Shown: positions 34,321 to 42,602 of the stretch, in pieces
Layout of the letters: every line of letters starts with the position of its first letter
How positions within the stretch are numbered: position 1 is the first letter of the stretch
Source of the DNA: Marivivens sp. LCG002
GTDB lineage: Bacteria > Pseudomonadota > Alphaproteobacteria > Rhodobacterales > Rhodobacteraceae
Direction: 5' to 3'
NCBI RefSeq assembly: GCF_030264275.1
Contig: NZ_CP127165.1
Location: forward strand, 918,001-982,000
DNA length: 64,000 bases
Notes under the pieces: model-generated
Database searches by the model: none
The model's input: the letters and a program-made list of their open reading frames with translations, nothing else
What the model was told of the DNA's origin: nothing
Program-made: the position numbers and the translations under genes

Positions 34321-34782
34321 ATGTCTTTTCGTATTGATGAAACGGATCGGAAAATCCTTTGCGAGCTGCAAAGGGACGCCGCCCAATCGCTGGACGATAT
34401 TTCAAGAAATGTGGGGTCGTCCAAGACACCCGTCTGGAACCGAATCCGCAAGATGAAAGAAGCGGGGATCATCGGCCGTCAGACGGTTTTCCTTGATGCC
34501 GAGGCTCTTGGGTTCGAAGCCTGTTTCTTTGTTCTGATCCGCACCAGCGAGCACGAAGTAGAGTGGCAGCGCAAATTCCTTGCCGCGCTGCGTGCCCGTC
34601 CCGAAGTGCAGGAGGCACACCGTTTGGCGGGGGATATCGACTATATCCTCAAGGTGCGCGTGAAAAACGCCCGCGCCTATGATGAGTTCTATCAGGCGCT
34701 TATTTCCGAAGTGAAAATCCACAACGTCACTGCACTCCTCTCGATGGAAGAGATCAAATCGACGCTTGATCTTCCGCTCTAG
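34321..34782 (+). CDS. Lrp/AsnC-family transcriptional regulator
   Basis: A 153-residue regulator. The N-terminal helix-turn-helix is ETDRKILCELQRDAAQSLDDI, then SSKTPVWNRIRKMKEAG. The C-terminal RAM/AsnC domain has EVQEAHRLAGDIDYILKVRV. It is divergent from cysG across three 11-bp operator copies, so it probably controls the sulfate-assimilation operon and itself. The ATG at 34321 is preceded by AGGA; 34294 lies within an operator copy. The stop overlaps the convergent P450 gene by 4 bp. Confidence 0.9.
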   Translation: MSFRIDETDRKILCELQRDAAQSLDDISRNVGSSKTPVWNRIRKMKEAGIIGRQTVFLDAEALGFEACFFVLIRTSEHEVEWQRKFLAALRARPEVQEAHRLAGDIDYILKVRVKNARAYDEFYQALISEVKIHNVTALLSMEEIKSTLDLPL

Positions 34783-35942
34783 CGGCGCACCATCAAGGCC
34801 TTGAGCCCGTGGAAGTGATAGACATTCGCAAACTCCGACGGGTCTGCGGGTGACAGGGTCGGGCAGCGCTCGAAGAGCACTTTGAGCGCTGTCACAAGCT
34901 CGAGCCGCGCGAGCGGAGCGCCGACGCAAAAATGGATGCCGCCGCCGAAGCTGGTGTTCACGGGGCCTTTGCGGGCGGGATCGAAGACATTGGGGTAAGG
35001 ATAGGCCGCAGGATCGCGATTGGCCGAGGCCAGAAGGCAATTCACAGCCTCGCCCCGTCGGAATGCGTGGCCAAAGACGGTGACATCCTCTTTGGCATAT
35101 CTGGTAAAGGAATGGAGCGGCGGATCGAAGCGGATGGCTTCTTCGACGACCTCGGCGGTGATGTCGGTGATCCCGAGCGACATCAGAAGTTTCACCGTAT
35201 TGCCCATCGTGTGAACGGTGGCCTCGTGACCTGCGTTAAGCAATAGAATGCAGGTGGTTATCAGCTCGTCTTCGGAGAGAGAGCCGCCCTCGTCGCGGGC
35301 GCGGATCAATTCGGAAATAAGATCGTCGGCAGGAGCCGCACGTTTGGTCTGGATATGGCGACGGATATAGTCGGCGAATTCGGTCGAAGCTTGCGCCGCA
35401 TCCTCTTCGATTTCGCGGGTGCGCCGCGCCTGATACATCGAGACCATTTTGGCCGACCAATCAAGGAGTTGCACGGCGTCCTTTTCGGGCACACCGAGCA
35501 ACCTGCAAATGATGATGACGGGAATCGGAGTGCAAAACGCCTTGAGCAGATCGAAGTCACCCGAGGGGAAGGCGTCGATCAAACCATGCGCCAGCGCCCG
35601 AATTTCGGGCTCGAGCGATTTGATCCGCCGCGAGGTAAAGGCCCGCAGCACCAGCGCCCGTAACTGCGTATGGCGCGGTGGTTCCAGTTCAAGCATGGAA
35701 TGCGCTTCGAGATCGTAGAAAGGCTTGGTATGAGGTGCGATGGGCGGCGCAAGATCGGAAGGCAGTTCCCGCCCGAACCGCCGATCCTTGAGCAAAGCGG
35801 ACACCGCTTCGAACGAGACCGCACAGATCGTTTGATAGTCTTCCCAGTAAACCAACGGTCCATGTTCCCGCGCGCTGTCGTAAAACGCATAGGGGTTTTG
35901 GACAAAGTCCGGATCGGTCGGGGACTGTTTGATCGATTTCAT
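34779..35942 (-). CDS. Cytochrome P450
   Basis: A 387-residue soluble bacterial P450. The heme loop is FGGGIHFCVGAPLARLE (Cys ligand), the I-helix has LLNAGHEATVH in place of the usual AGxDTT, and the meander and ERR/ExxR regions are present (EEAIRFDPPLHSFTRYA). It needs ferredoxin and a reductase; none is adjacent, though fpr is about 5 kb away. The substrate cannot be told. It is divergent from the DctB-like kinase with a 60-bp gap. Confidence 0.93.
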   Translation of the reverse strand: MKSIKQSPTDPDFVQNPYAFYDSAREHGPLVYWEDYQTICAVSFEAVSALLKDRRFGRELPSDLAPPIAPHTKPFYDLEAHSMLELEPPRHTQLRALVLRAFTSRRIKSLEPEIRALAHGLIDAFPSGDFDLLKAFCTPIPVIIICRLLGVPEKDAVQLLDWSAKMVSMYQARRTREIEEDAAQASTEFADYIRRHIQTKRAAPADDLISELIRARDEGGSLSEDELITTCILLLNAGHEATVHTMGNTVKLLMSLGITDITAEVVEEAIRFDPPLHSFTRYAKEDVTVFGHAFRRGEAVNCLLASANRDPAAYPYPNVFDPARKGPVNTSFGGGIHFCVGAPLARLELVTALKVLFERCPTLSPADPSEFANVYHFHGLKALMVRR

Positions 35943-36002
35943 GTGCGCAAGGTGGCAGCAGGCTCTGGTATTTGCAACGGGCTCTTTGCTATCCTGTCCT
36001 CA

Positions 36003-37781
36003 ATGAAAAGATATCTGGTCCAACGTCTCGTCGTGATTTTGCTCTTTCTCTCGGCGGTGGCCGTAGGGTCAAGAGCGGTGTGGAACTATGGCTTCGACTC
36101 GGCGCTGGACCAGCTTGCCAGTCGCGGTCGATCCGACCTCGCGCTTGCGGGGGATCGTCTGACGTCCGAACTCCAGTCCTCGCGCGAATTGGCGGTGTTC
36201 GTCGCCGCGCACCCGATGGTCAAAGGGCTGCTCTACGGTTCCCAGACCCGTGAAGCCACGAACAGGGTTCTACAAGAGATCGCCGACAAAGCAGGTTTGA
36301 TGGACCTTGTCGTGGTCACGCCCGATGGCGAAACCTTGGCCCATGCGCGCGAGCTTCCCCCTGAGGATCATGCCTCGCGCGAGGATTTCGTGCGGGCGAT
36401 GGACGGTGCTTTGGGGGTCTCCCACGCCATGAGCAAACTCTACGGGCGGCGGATATTTCGCTTTGCTGCGCCCGTTTTCGGCGCGCAGGGGCCCGTTCTT
36501 GGAGCCGTCGTTGCGATTACCGATGTCGAGGCCGTCGAGGCCGCATGGCGCGGGGACAGGCCGACCGTGTTCTTCACCGACGAATACGGCGTGATTTTCG
36601 TTTCGAACCGCTCCGAGCTTTTATTCCGCGCGCGAGAGGGCACCTCGAGCGATCAAGTGCCGAGTGATGTCTATGAGACGGTCCGTGTGACGCCCTTTGT
36701 CGACTATGTCAGGCAGGATCGGGCCGGCTATGATCTTTGGGGCGTGGACGGTGGGAGGTATCTTCCATCCCAAGCGCTCCACTTCGAGAAGCTCTTGCCG
36801 ACAATCGGACTTCGGGTCGAGGCGTTGCTCGATGTCGCGCCCGCACGCCAGCTTGCCTTTCTTCAGGCGGCGATCACGGCGGCGCTTTGCCTTGCTTTTG
36901 GTGCGCTCCTCTTTCTTGCGACCGAGAGACGGCGGACGCTTTCGCGTCTCAACCAAAGCCTCGAAGCGCGTGTCGAACGGCGCACAGAAGAGCTTCAGGC
37001 GGCGAACGAGTCGCTTCGTCGCGAGGTGGCCGAACGCATCGCCGCCGAGGCGCGGCTCAAGCAGATGCAGGCGGAATTGGTCCAAGCCGGAAAACTCTCC
37101 GCTTTGGGTCAGATGTCGGCGGGTATCAGTCACGAGCTGAACCAACCGCTTATGGCAATCCGCTCCTTTGCCGAAAATGCCGAGACTTTCCTCGAGCGTG
37201 GTAAGGTCGACGTTGCCGCCCAGAACCTCGGACGTATCTCCGAACTCGCGCGGCGCATGGGACGGATCATCCGCAATTTGCGCGCCTTTGCCAAACAAGA
37301 GGACGAACCTCTGACCGATGTCGATGTGAACGGGGTGATCGAGGCCTGTTTCGAGATAATCGCGAGCAAAGCCCAACATGAAGGTGTCGCGCTCTTCTGG
37401 GAGGCACAGGCGGGTCTCCCGAAGGTCCGTGCGGGCGAAGTGCGTCTTCAGCAAGTGGTTCTCAACCTGATTTCGAACGCGATCGACGCAATGGAAGGCC
37501 TTGGCGACAAACGCGTCGAGGTTATGACCCAAGACCTCGGCAAGCGTGTTGCCGTTTCAGTGCGCGACCATGGTCCGGGGATTGCCGAACCCGAAAAGAT
37601 ATTCGATCCCTTCTATTCGACGAAAAAGATCGGCGCAGCCGAGGGTATGGGGCTTGGGCTCTCGATCAGCTATGGTCTCGTCCAGAGTTTCGGCGGCGCG
37701 ATTCAGGGCCGCAACCACCCAGAAGGGGGAGCGGTCTTTACCATCGAATTGACCGCATCCCAAATGCAGGAGAACGCATGA
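36003..37781 (+). CDS. dctB: DctB-like sensor histidine kinase
   Basis: A 592-residue membrane kinase. The first helix is residues 4-24 (YLVQRLVVILLFLSAVAVG), followed by a periplasmic Cache-type sensing domain to about 280. The second helix is AFLQAAITAALCLAFGALLFL, then a coiled coil, HisKA with ISHELNQPLMAI (His377), and HATPase (NLISNAIDAMEGLG, DHGPGI, GMGLGLSISYGLV). It overlaps the regulator gene in an ATGA and precedes the TRAP genes, so it probably senses the TRAP substrate. The 5' extension of the frame to 35670 lies antisense to the P450 gene. Confidence 0.9.
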   Translation: MKRYLVQRLVVILLFLSAVAVGSRAVWNYGFDSALDQLASRGRSDLALAGDRLTSELQSSRELAVFVAAHPMVKGLLYGSQTREATNRVLQEIADKAGLMDLVVVTPDGETLAHARELPPEDHASREDFVRAMDGALGVSHAMSKLYGRRIFRFAAPVFGAQGPVLGAVVAITDVEAVEAAWRGDRPTVFFTDEYGVIFVSNRSELLFRAREGTSSDQVPSDVYETVRVTPFVDYVRQDRAGYDLWGVDGGRYLPSQALHFEKLLPTIGLRVEALLDVAPARQLAFLQAAITAALCLAFGALLFLATERRRTLSRLNQSLEARVERRTEELQAANESLRREVAERIAAEARLKQMQAELVQAGKLSALGQMSAGISHELNQPLMAIRSFAENAETFLERGKVDVAAQNLGRISELARRMGRIIRNLRAFAKQEDEPLTDVDVNGVIEACFEIIASKAQHEGVALFWEAQAGLPKVRAGEVRLQQVVLNLISNAIDAMEGLGDKRVEVMTQDLGKRVAVSVRDHGPGIAEPEKIFDPFYSTKKIGAAEGMGLGLSISYGLVQSFGGAIQGRNHPEGGAVFTIELTASQMQENA

Positions 37782-39010
37782 CCCGCAAGGTTTTGATGGT
37801 CGATGATGATCGTGAAGTCCGCGAGGCTTTGGGCCAGACGCTTGAACTTGCCGACCTTGATCCCATCCTTGCGGGTTCGTTCGTCGAGGCAAAGGACCAC
37901 ATCGTTGCGGGCTTTGACGGGATCATCGTGACAGATATCCGCATGCCGGGGCGGGACGGGTTCCATCTTTTGTCCTATACCCATAGCGTCGATCCCGAAC
38001 TTCCCGTCATCCTTTTGACGGGGGAAGGGGATATTCCCATGGCGGTCAAAGGAATATCGAGCGGCGCCTTCGGCTTCCTTGAAAAACCCTGCGCACCCAA
38101 GGACTTTCTCGCTGTTGTAGAAAAGGCATTGCGCACCCGCGCATTGGTTCAGGAAAATCGCCGCCTCAAACGCGAGGCCGAAACAGGGGACGCGGCTGCC
38201 CGTATGTTGCGGGGAAGATCCGAGCTTTCACGGAAAATGCGATCGGATGCCCGAGCGGTGGCCCGTACGAGCGCCGACGTGCTCATCACGGGCGAGCCCG
38301 GGGTCGGCACTGCAAAAATGGCCGAGGTGGTGCATTTTCTCTCTGCAGGGTCCAACGCGCCTTTCCTCAAATTCAGCGCCTCCACGTTTGGCGGTGAAAC
38401 CATGGATCGTGCCTTTGAAGCGGCGATCGGTGGCTCCCTCTTTCTGGACGAAGTGGCGCGAATGACTCCCTCCGCGCAATTCTCGCTTCTTGAAGCGATG
38501 GAAAGGCCAAGCCGTCCGCGCGTTATTGCGGGCACCTATGCCGATCTGGGCCAAGAGGTGAAAGAAGGACGGTTCTCGCCTGATCTCTTCTATATCCTTC
38601 AAGCAGCGACGATCCGAATTCCACCGCTGCGGGAGCGGCCCGAAGATATCCCCGAGCTGTTCAAGCACTATGTCGACATTGCCTGCGAGCAGTCCGATTT
38701 GCCGACGCCCGAAATCACGCCAGAGGTTCTCTCGCGCCTCATGGCACAAGATTGGCCCGGCAATGCGCGCTCGCTGATGAATGCGGCCATGCGCTTTGCC
38801 ATGGGGCTTAGCGAGATCGGTGACCAGCAGCCCGAAGAACTTGGCCTTGCCGAACAGATGGCACAAGTGGAGCGGAGCCTGTTGATTGCGGCGCTTCAGC
38901 GTCACGGCGGCAATGCGACCGAAGCGGCCAGAGGCCTGAAGCTCCCGCGCAAGACCTTCTACGACAAGCTGGTGCGCCACGGAATCAAAGCCGAGATTTA
39001 TCGGGATTGA
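37778..39010 (+). CDS. dctD: DctD-like response regulator lacking GAFTGA
   Basis: A 410-residue NtrC-family regulator. The receiver has MVDDDREV, phospho-acceptor in VTDIRMPGRDG and Lys in FLEKPCAP. The central AAA+ domain is shortened: Walker A is GEPGVGTAK (residues 172-180), without the usual GK(T/S), and the GAFTGA loop that contacts sigma54 is absent between FLKFSAS and GGSLFLDEV. Walker B and PLRERPEDIPEL remain. A Fis-type helix-turn-helix (NATEAARGLKLPRKTFYDKL) ends the protein. It probably activates without sigma54. It overlaps dctB by 4 bp. Confidence 0.9.
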   Translation: MTRKVLMVDDDREVREALGQTLELADLDPILAGSFVEAKDHIVAGFDGIIVTDIRMPGRDGFHLLSYTHSVDPELPVILLTGEGDIPMAVKGISSGAFGFLEKPCAPKDFLAVVEKALRTRALVQENRRLKREAETGDAAARMLRGRSELSRKMRSDARAVARTSADVLITGEPGVGTAKMAEVVHFLSAGSNAPFLKFSASTFGGETMDRAFEAAIGGSLFLDEVARMTPSAQFSLLEAMERPSRPRVIAGTYADLGQEVKEGRFSPDLFYILQAATIRIPPLRERPEDIPELFKHYVDIACEQSDLPTPEITPEVLSRLMAQDWPGNARSLMNAAMRFAMGLSEIGDQQPEELGLAEQMAQVERSLLIAALQRHGGNATEAARGLKLPRKTFYDKLVRHGIKAEIYRD

Positions 39011-39017
39011 GTCGGGC

Positions 39018-39068
39018 TGTGCGGAAATCCGCACAGTTATCGCAAACCGATGTGCGGATTTTCGCCAC
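39018..39068. promoter_or_regulatory. Palindromic upstream activator sites for the TRAP operon
   Basis: TGTGCGGA-AA-TCCGCACA (39018-39035) is a perfect 8-bp inverted repeat, and a degraded copy TGTGCGGATTTTCGCCAC is at 39051-39068. They are 33 bp (three turns) apart and just downstream of the dctD stop. They are likely DctD-like binding sites about 70-120 bp before the promoter. Confidence 0.65.
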
Positions 39069-39101
39069 CCATCAAGAACTTTTGCGACGTTGCCGGGGCG
39101 G

Positions 39102-39133
39102 TTGGCTGTTAAGTATCTGAATGTAATTATAAT
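39102..39133 (+). promoter_or_regulatory. Candidate sigma70 promoter of dctP
   Basis: A perfect -10 box TATAAT (39128-39133) lies in AT-rich sequence. The -35 is poor: TTGGCT (39102-39107) is 20 bases away. There is no GG/GC -24/-12 element. This fits an activator-dependent sigma70 promoter. A leader of about 105 bases follows. Confidence 0.5.
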
Positions 39134-39245
39134 TCACTCCCTCTCACGTAGAGTTGAATTTTTGCTTGTCGGAGTCTTCTCCTGCCTCTTTTGTGATCCC
39201 AGTCATCCATTTCGGGTGCAAATTAAGTTTCTTTGGGAGGAAACC

Positions 39246-40256
39246 ATGAAATTCTTTAAGCTCGCAGCTTCCGCTGCTGCTCTTGCTGTTGCTGCTTCGG
39301 GCGCTTTTGCCGACACCGCTGGCTGTGACGAAGGCGAAATCGTCGTAAAGTTCAGCCACGTTACCAACAGCGACAAGCACCCCAAGGGCATCGCTGCCAA
39401 CCTTCTGATGGAGCGCGTGAACGCCGAGATGGACGGCACCATGTGCATGGAAGTGTTCCCGAACTCGACCCTCTACACCGACGAACAGGTTATCGAAGCA
39501 ATGCTTCGCGGTGACGTGCAGATGGCTGCTCCGTCGCTGTCGCTCTTTGAATCGATCACCAAGTCGTTCCGTCTGTTCGACCTTCCGTTCCTGTTCAAGT
39601 CGATCGAAGCTGTCGACGCGTTCCAGGCTTCGGAAACCGGTATGGCTATGCTCGACTCGATGCAGCGCCGCGGCGTTCAGGGTCTGGGCTACTGGCACAA
39701 CGGCATGAAGCAGATGTCGGCCAACAAGCCGCTGATCACGCCTGCTGACGCTGCCGGCCTCAAGTTCCGCGTCCAGCCTTCGGACGTTCTGGTTGCCCAG
39801 ATGGAAGCACTGGGTGCTTCGCCGCAGCCGATGGCCTTCTCGGAAGTTTACGGCGCACTGCAAACCGGCGTTGTCGACGGTCAGGAGAACACCTGGTCGA
39901 ACATCTACGGCCAGAAGTTCTTCGAAGTTCAGGACGGTATCACCGAAACCAACCATGGCGTTCTTGACTATATGGTCATCTCGTCGGTCGACTTCCTCGA
40001 CAGCCTTGATCCGGCCGTTCGTGACCAGCTCCTGAACATCTTCAACGAAGTCACTGCAGAGCGTAACGCTGCCGTGGCTCAGGTTGACGCCGATGCACGT
40101 CAGGCCATCCTCGATGCTGGCGGCGTGATCCGCGAGCTGGACGACGCAACCCGCGCTCAGTGGCTCGACGCCATGTCGCCGGTCTGGAGCCGTTTCGCCG
40201 AAGAAGTAGGCCAGGACAACATCGACGCAGCGCTGGCTATCAACGACAGCATGTAA
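39246..40256 (+). CDS. dctP: TRAP transporter substrate-binding protein DctP
   Basis: A 336-residue periplasmic binding protein with signal peptide MKFFKLAASAAALAVAASGAFA. It has the DctP fold (VVKFSHVTNSDKHPKGIAA, then FRLFDLPFLF and LKFRVQPSDVLVAQMEALGA with the conserved carboxylate-binding Arg). The start follows GGGAGGAAACC. Its codon use is more strongly biased than its neighbours', suggesting high expression. A hairpin follows before the membrane subunits. The ligand is a carboxylate; the exact one is unknown. Confidence 0.93.
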   Translation: MKFFKLAASAAALAVAASGAFADTAGCDEGEIVVKFSHVTNSDKHPKGIAANLLMERVNAEMDGTMCMEVFPNSTLYTDEQVIEAMLRGDVQMAAPSLSLFESITKSFRLFDLPFLFKSIEAVDAFQASETGMAMLDSMQRRGVQGLGYWHNGMKQMSANKPLITPADAAGLKFRVQPSDVLVAQMEALGASPQPMAFSEVYGALQTGVVDGQENTWSNIYGQKFFEVQDGITETNHGVLDYMVISSVDFLDSLDPAVRDQLLNIFNEVTAERNAAVAQVDADARQAILDAGGVIRELDDATRAQWLDAMSPVWSRFAEEVGQDNIDAALAINDSM

Positions 40257-40280
40257 TCCTTTCACGGACGTCGAAAAGCG

Positions 40281-40308
40281 TGGCCCGGCGGCATTCTCTG
40301 CCGGGCCA
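40281..40308 (+). terminator. Hairpin between dctP and dctQ (attenuator)
   Basis: The stem TGGCCCGGC / GCCGGGCCA has a 10-base loop and is followed by only ATTTC. It probably reduces readthrough and stabilises the dctP message, giving more binding protein than membrane subunits. Confidence 0.6.
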
Positions 40309-40343
40309 TTTCATACCTAATACGCTGTTTGAGCGAGGGGACC

Positions 40344-41033
40344 ATGAGCGCATCGTGGAAATATGAACCGAAGACGAAACTGGGACGCTTCGTCCATGAG
40401 TTCGAAGAAAATGCTATTGCCCTGATGCTGGGCCTTATGACGGCACTGACATTCATCAACGTCATTCGCCGCTATGTCTTCAACGCCAGCCTGATTTGGA
40501 GCCTCGAGGTCGTTCTCGTGCTGTTCGCTTGGTTGGTGCTTTTCGGGATTGCCTACGGTTTCAAGGTCACTGCACACCTTGGCGTCGACGCGGTCACTAA
40601 CCTTCTTTCGCACCGTGGCCGCCGTATAGCGGGCCTGCTGTCCGCAGCGATCTGCCTTTTCTATGCAGTTTTGCTTTTGAAAGGCGCATGGGACTACTGG
40701 GCCCCATTTGCCGAGCTCAAGCCGACGACAGGCCGCTGGTTCCCCACGGGGATCGACTGGGGCGCACGGGGCACCTCCTATTTTGAAACGGACCAGATCC
40801 CTATGCCGGGCTTTCTTAAGTGGCTCGAGGACGCGATCAACTACGGCGAGACCTACTCCAAGATGCCGCGGGTCGTTCCCTATGTGATCCTGCCGATTTC
40901 CGCGCTCCTGATTTTGGTGCGCATCGTGCAGGCCACTCTGCGCATTATCAAAGGCGAACAGAATAGCCTGATCGTCAGCCACGAAGCAGAAGACGCGGTC
41001 GAAGAAGTTGCCGCTATGAACCGCGAGGCTTAA
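40344..41033 (+). CDS. dctQ: TRAP transporter small permease DctQ
   Basis: A 229-residue membrane protein with four helices (starting EENAIALMLGLMTALTFINVI). The DctQ core is RYVFNASLIWSLEVVLVLFAWLVLFG. It is longer than typical (about 170 residues) because of a loop between helices 3 and 4 (about residues 120-175: WAPFAELKPTTGRWFPTGID) that holds a predicted periplasmic segment. ATG at 40344 follows GAGGGG; a TTG at 40329 is less likely. It pairs with DctM. Confidence 0.9.
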   Translation: MSASWKYEPKTKLGRFVHEFEENAIALMLGLMTALTFINVIRRYVFNASLIWSLEVVLVLFAWLVLFGIAYGFKVTAHLGVDAVTNLLSHRGRRIAGLLSAAICLFYAVLLLKGAWDYWAPFAELKPTTGRWFPTGIDWGARGTSYFETDQIPMPGFLKWLEDAINYGETYSKMPRVVPYVILPISALLILVRIVQATLRIIKGEQNSLIVSHEAEDAVEEVAAMNREA

Positions 41034-41038
41034 TTCCG

Positions 41039-42463
41039 ATGGAAGTACTTCTCCTTTTTACACTGATCGTTGGCCTGCTTCTGATCGGCGTGCCGATTGC
41101 CGTCAGCCTTGGTCTGTCGTCGATCATCTTCCTGTTGGGGTTCTCGGAAACCTCGCTGGGGTCGGTGGCACAGTCCATGTATCAGGCGATGGCCGGTCAC
41201 TACACGCTTCTTGCCATCCCGTTCTTCATCCTTGCGTCGTCGTTCATGTCGACGGGCGGTGTGGCTAAACGGATCATCCGTTTCGCGATTGCCTGTGTGG
41301 GCCACCTTCAGGGCGGTCTGGCGATTGCTGGTGTTCTTGCCTGTATGATGTTCGCCGCGCTGTCGGGGTCTTCGCCTGCGACCGTGGTTGCCATCGGTTC
41401 CATCGTGATCGCCGCAATGCGTCAGGTCGGTTATACCAAGGAATTCGCGGCAGGCGTCATCTGTAACGCAGGGACCTTGGGTATTCTGATCCCGCCCTCG
41501 ATCGTGATGGTTGTCTACGCCTCGGCGACGGACGTTTCGGTTGGCCGCATGTTCCTTGCAGGGGTTATTCCCGGTCTTCTGGCTGGCCTTATGCTCATGA
41601 TCACCATCTATGTGATGGCCAAGCTCAAGAACATGCCCAAAGGCGAATGGCTCGGCTGGGGCGAAGTCTTCGGGGCCTTCCGCGAAGCGATCTGGGGCCT
41701 GTTCCTCATCGCGATCATCATGGGCGGCATCTACGGCCATCCGTGGATCAACTTCTCGGGCGGCGAAGAAGGCTTCATTTACTGGCGCGGCGGTGCGTTT
41801 ACTCCGACCGAAGCGGCAGCCGTTGCAGCGATCTATGCCTTCTTCATTGCGACATTCGTCTATCGCGACATGGGGCCCTTGGCCACGGAGAATGGTCCGA
41901 TTTCGCTGCTGCGCAAGCCGCAGGCTCTGATCACGGCCCTGTTCCACCGCGACACCCGCAACACGCTCTTTGAAGCGGGTAAGCTGACGGTCACCCTGAT
42001 GTTCATCATCGCCAACGCGCTGATCCTCAAGCACGTGCTGACGGACGAACAGATCCCGCAGCACATTGCAGGCGCGATGCTCGATGCAGGCTTCGGACCC
42101 GTCATGTTCCTTATCGTTGTGAACGTGATCCTGCTCATCGGCGGCCAGTTCATGGAGCCTTCGGGTCTCATCGTGATCGTGGCTCCGCTGGTGTTCCCGA
42201 TTGCGATCGAGCTTGGGATCGACCCGATCCACCTCGGTATCATCATGGTGGTGAACATGGAAATCGGGATGATCACTCCGCCCGTAGGTCTCAACCTCTT
42301 CGTGACTTCGGGCGTAGCAGGAATGCCGATGATGGCGGTCGTGCGTGCAGCACTTCCTTTCCTCGCCGTGCTCTTCGTCTTCCTGATCCTGATCACCTAT
42401 GTGCCCTGGATTTCGACGGCCATTCCGAACGCCATAATGGGGCCTGAAATTATCACCAACTAG
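41039..42463 (+). CDS. dctM: TRAP transporter large permease DctM
   Basis: A 474-residue protein with about 12 helices, 5 bp after dctQ. DctM signatures are LFTLIVGLLLIGVPIAVSLG, GGVAKRIIRFA, FAALSGSSPATVVAIGSIV and IPPSIVMVVYA, with a C-terminal GLNLFVTSGVAG. An insertion around residues 210-285 (GEWLGWGEVFGAFREA, then GGEEGFIYWRGGAFTPTEAAA) makes it longer than most. It moves the substrate with a sodium gradient. Confidence 0.93.
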   Translation: MEVLLLFTLIVGLLLIGVPIAVSLGLSSIIFLLGFSETSLGSVAQSMYQAMAGHYTLLAIPFFILASSFMSTGGVAKRIIRFAIACVGHLQGGLAIAGVLACMMFAALSGSSPATVVAIGSIVIAAMRQVGYTKEFAAGVICNAGTLGILIPPSIVMVVYASATDVSVGRMFLAGVIPGLLAGLMLMITIYVMAKLKNMPKGEWLGWGEVFGAFREAIWGLFLIAIIMGGIYGHPWINFSGGEEGFIYWRGGAFTPTEAAAVAAIYAFFIATFVYRDMGPLATENGPISLLRKPQALITALFHRDTRNTLFEAGKLTVTLMFIIANALILKHVLTDEQIPQHIAGAMLDAGFGPVMFLIVVNVILLIGGQFMEPSGLIVIVAPLVFPIAIELGIDPIHLGIIMVVNMEIGMITPPVGLNLFVTSGVAGMPMMAVVRAALPFLAVLFVFLILITYVPWISTAIPNAIMGPEIITN

Positions 42464-42489
42464 TTCTCCTCCTTGACGAGTGGTGATCG

Positions 42490-42519
42490 AAAGGGGCTGC
42501 GCATTGCGCGGCCCCTTTT
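42490..42519 (+). terminator. Terminator of the TRAP operon
   Basis: The stem AAAGGGGCTGCGC / GCGCGGCCCCTTTT has an ATT loop and ends in TTTTC. It follows dctM by 27 bp. Confidence 0.8.
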
Positions 42520-42602
42520 CTGTTGGGCCGCGACACATTGGCAAAGGTTGCGTAAATCCCGACAGGTGCTAAGAACCGGACGGAATTTTAGAAACGGAAT
42601 AG

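Noticed and set aside
35670-36002. Longer N-terminus for the DctB-like kinase
   Set aside because: It lies antisense to the P450 gene and precedes a clear membrane-anchor start at 36003.
39018-39035. The TGTGCGGA palindrome as the dctD terminator
   Set aside because: The 2-base loop is too small for a stable RNA hairpin, there is no T-run, and a second copy lies 33 bp on; an operator fits better.
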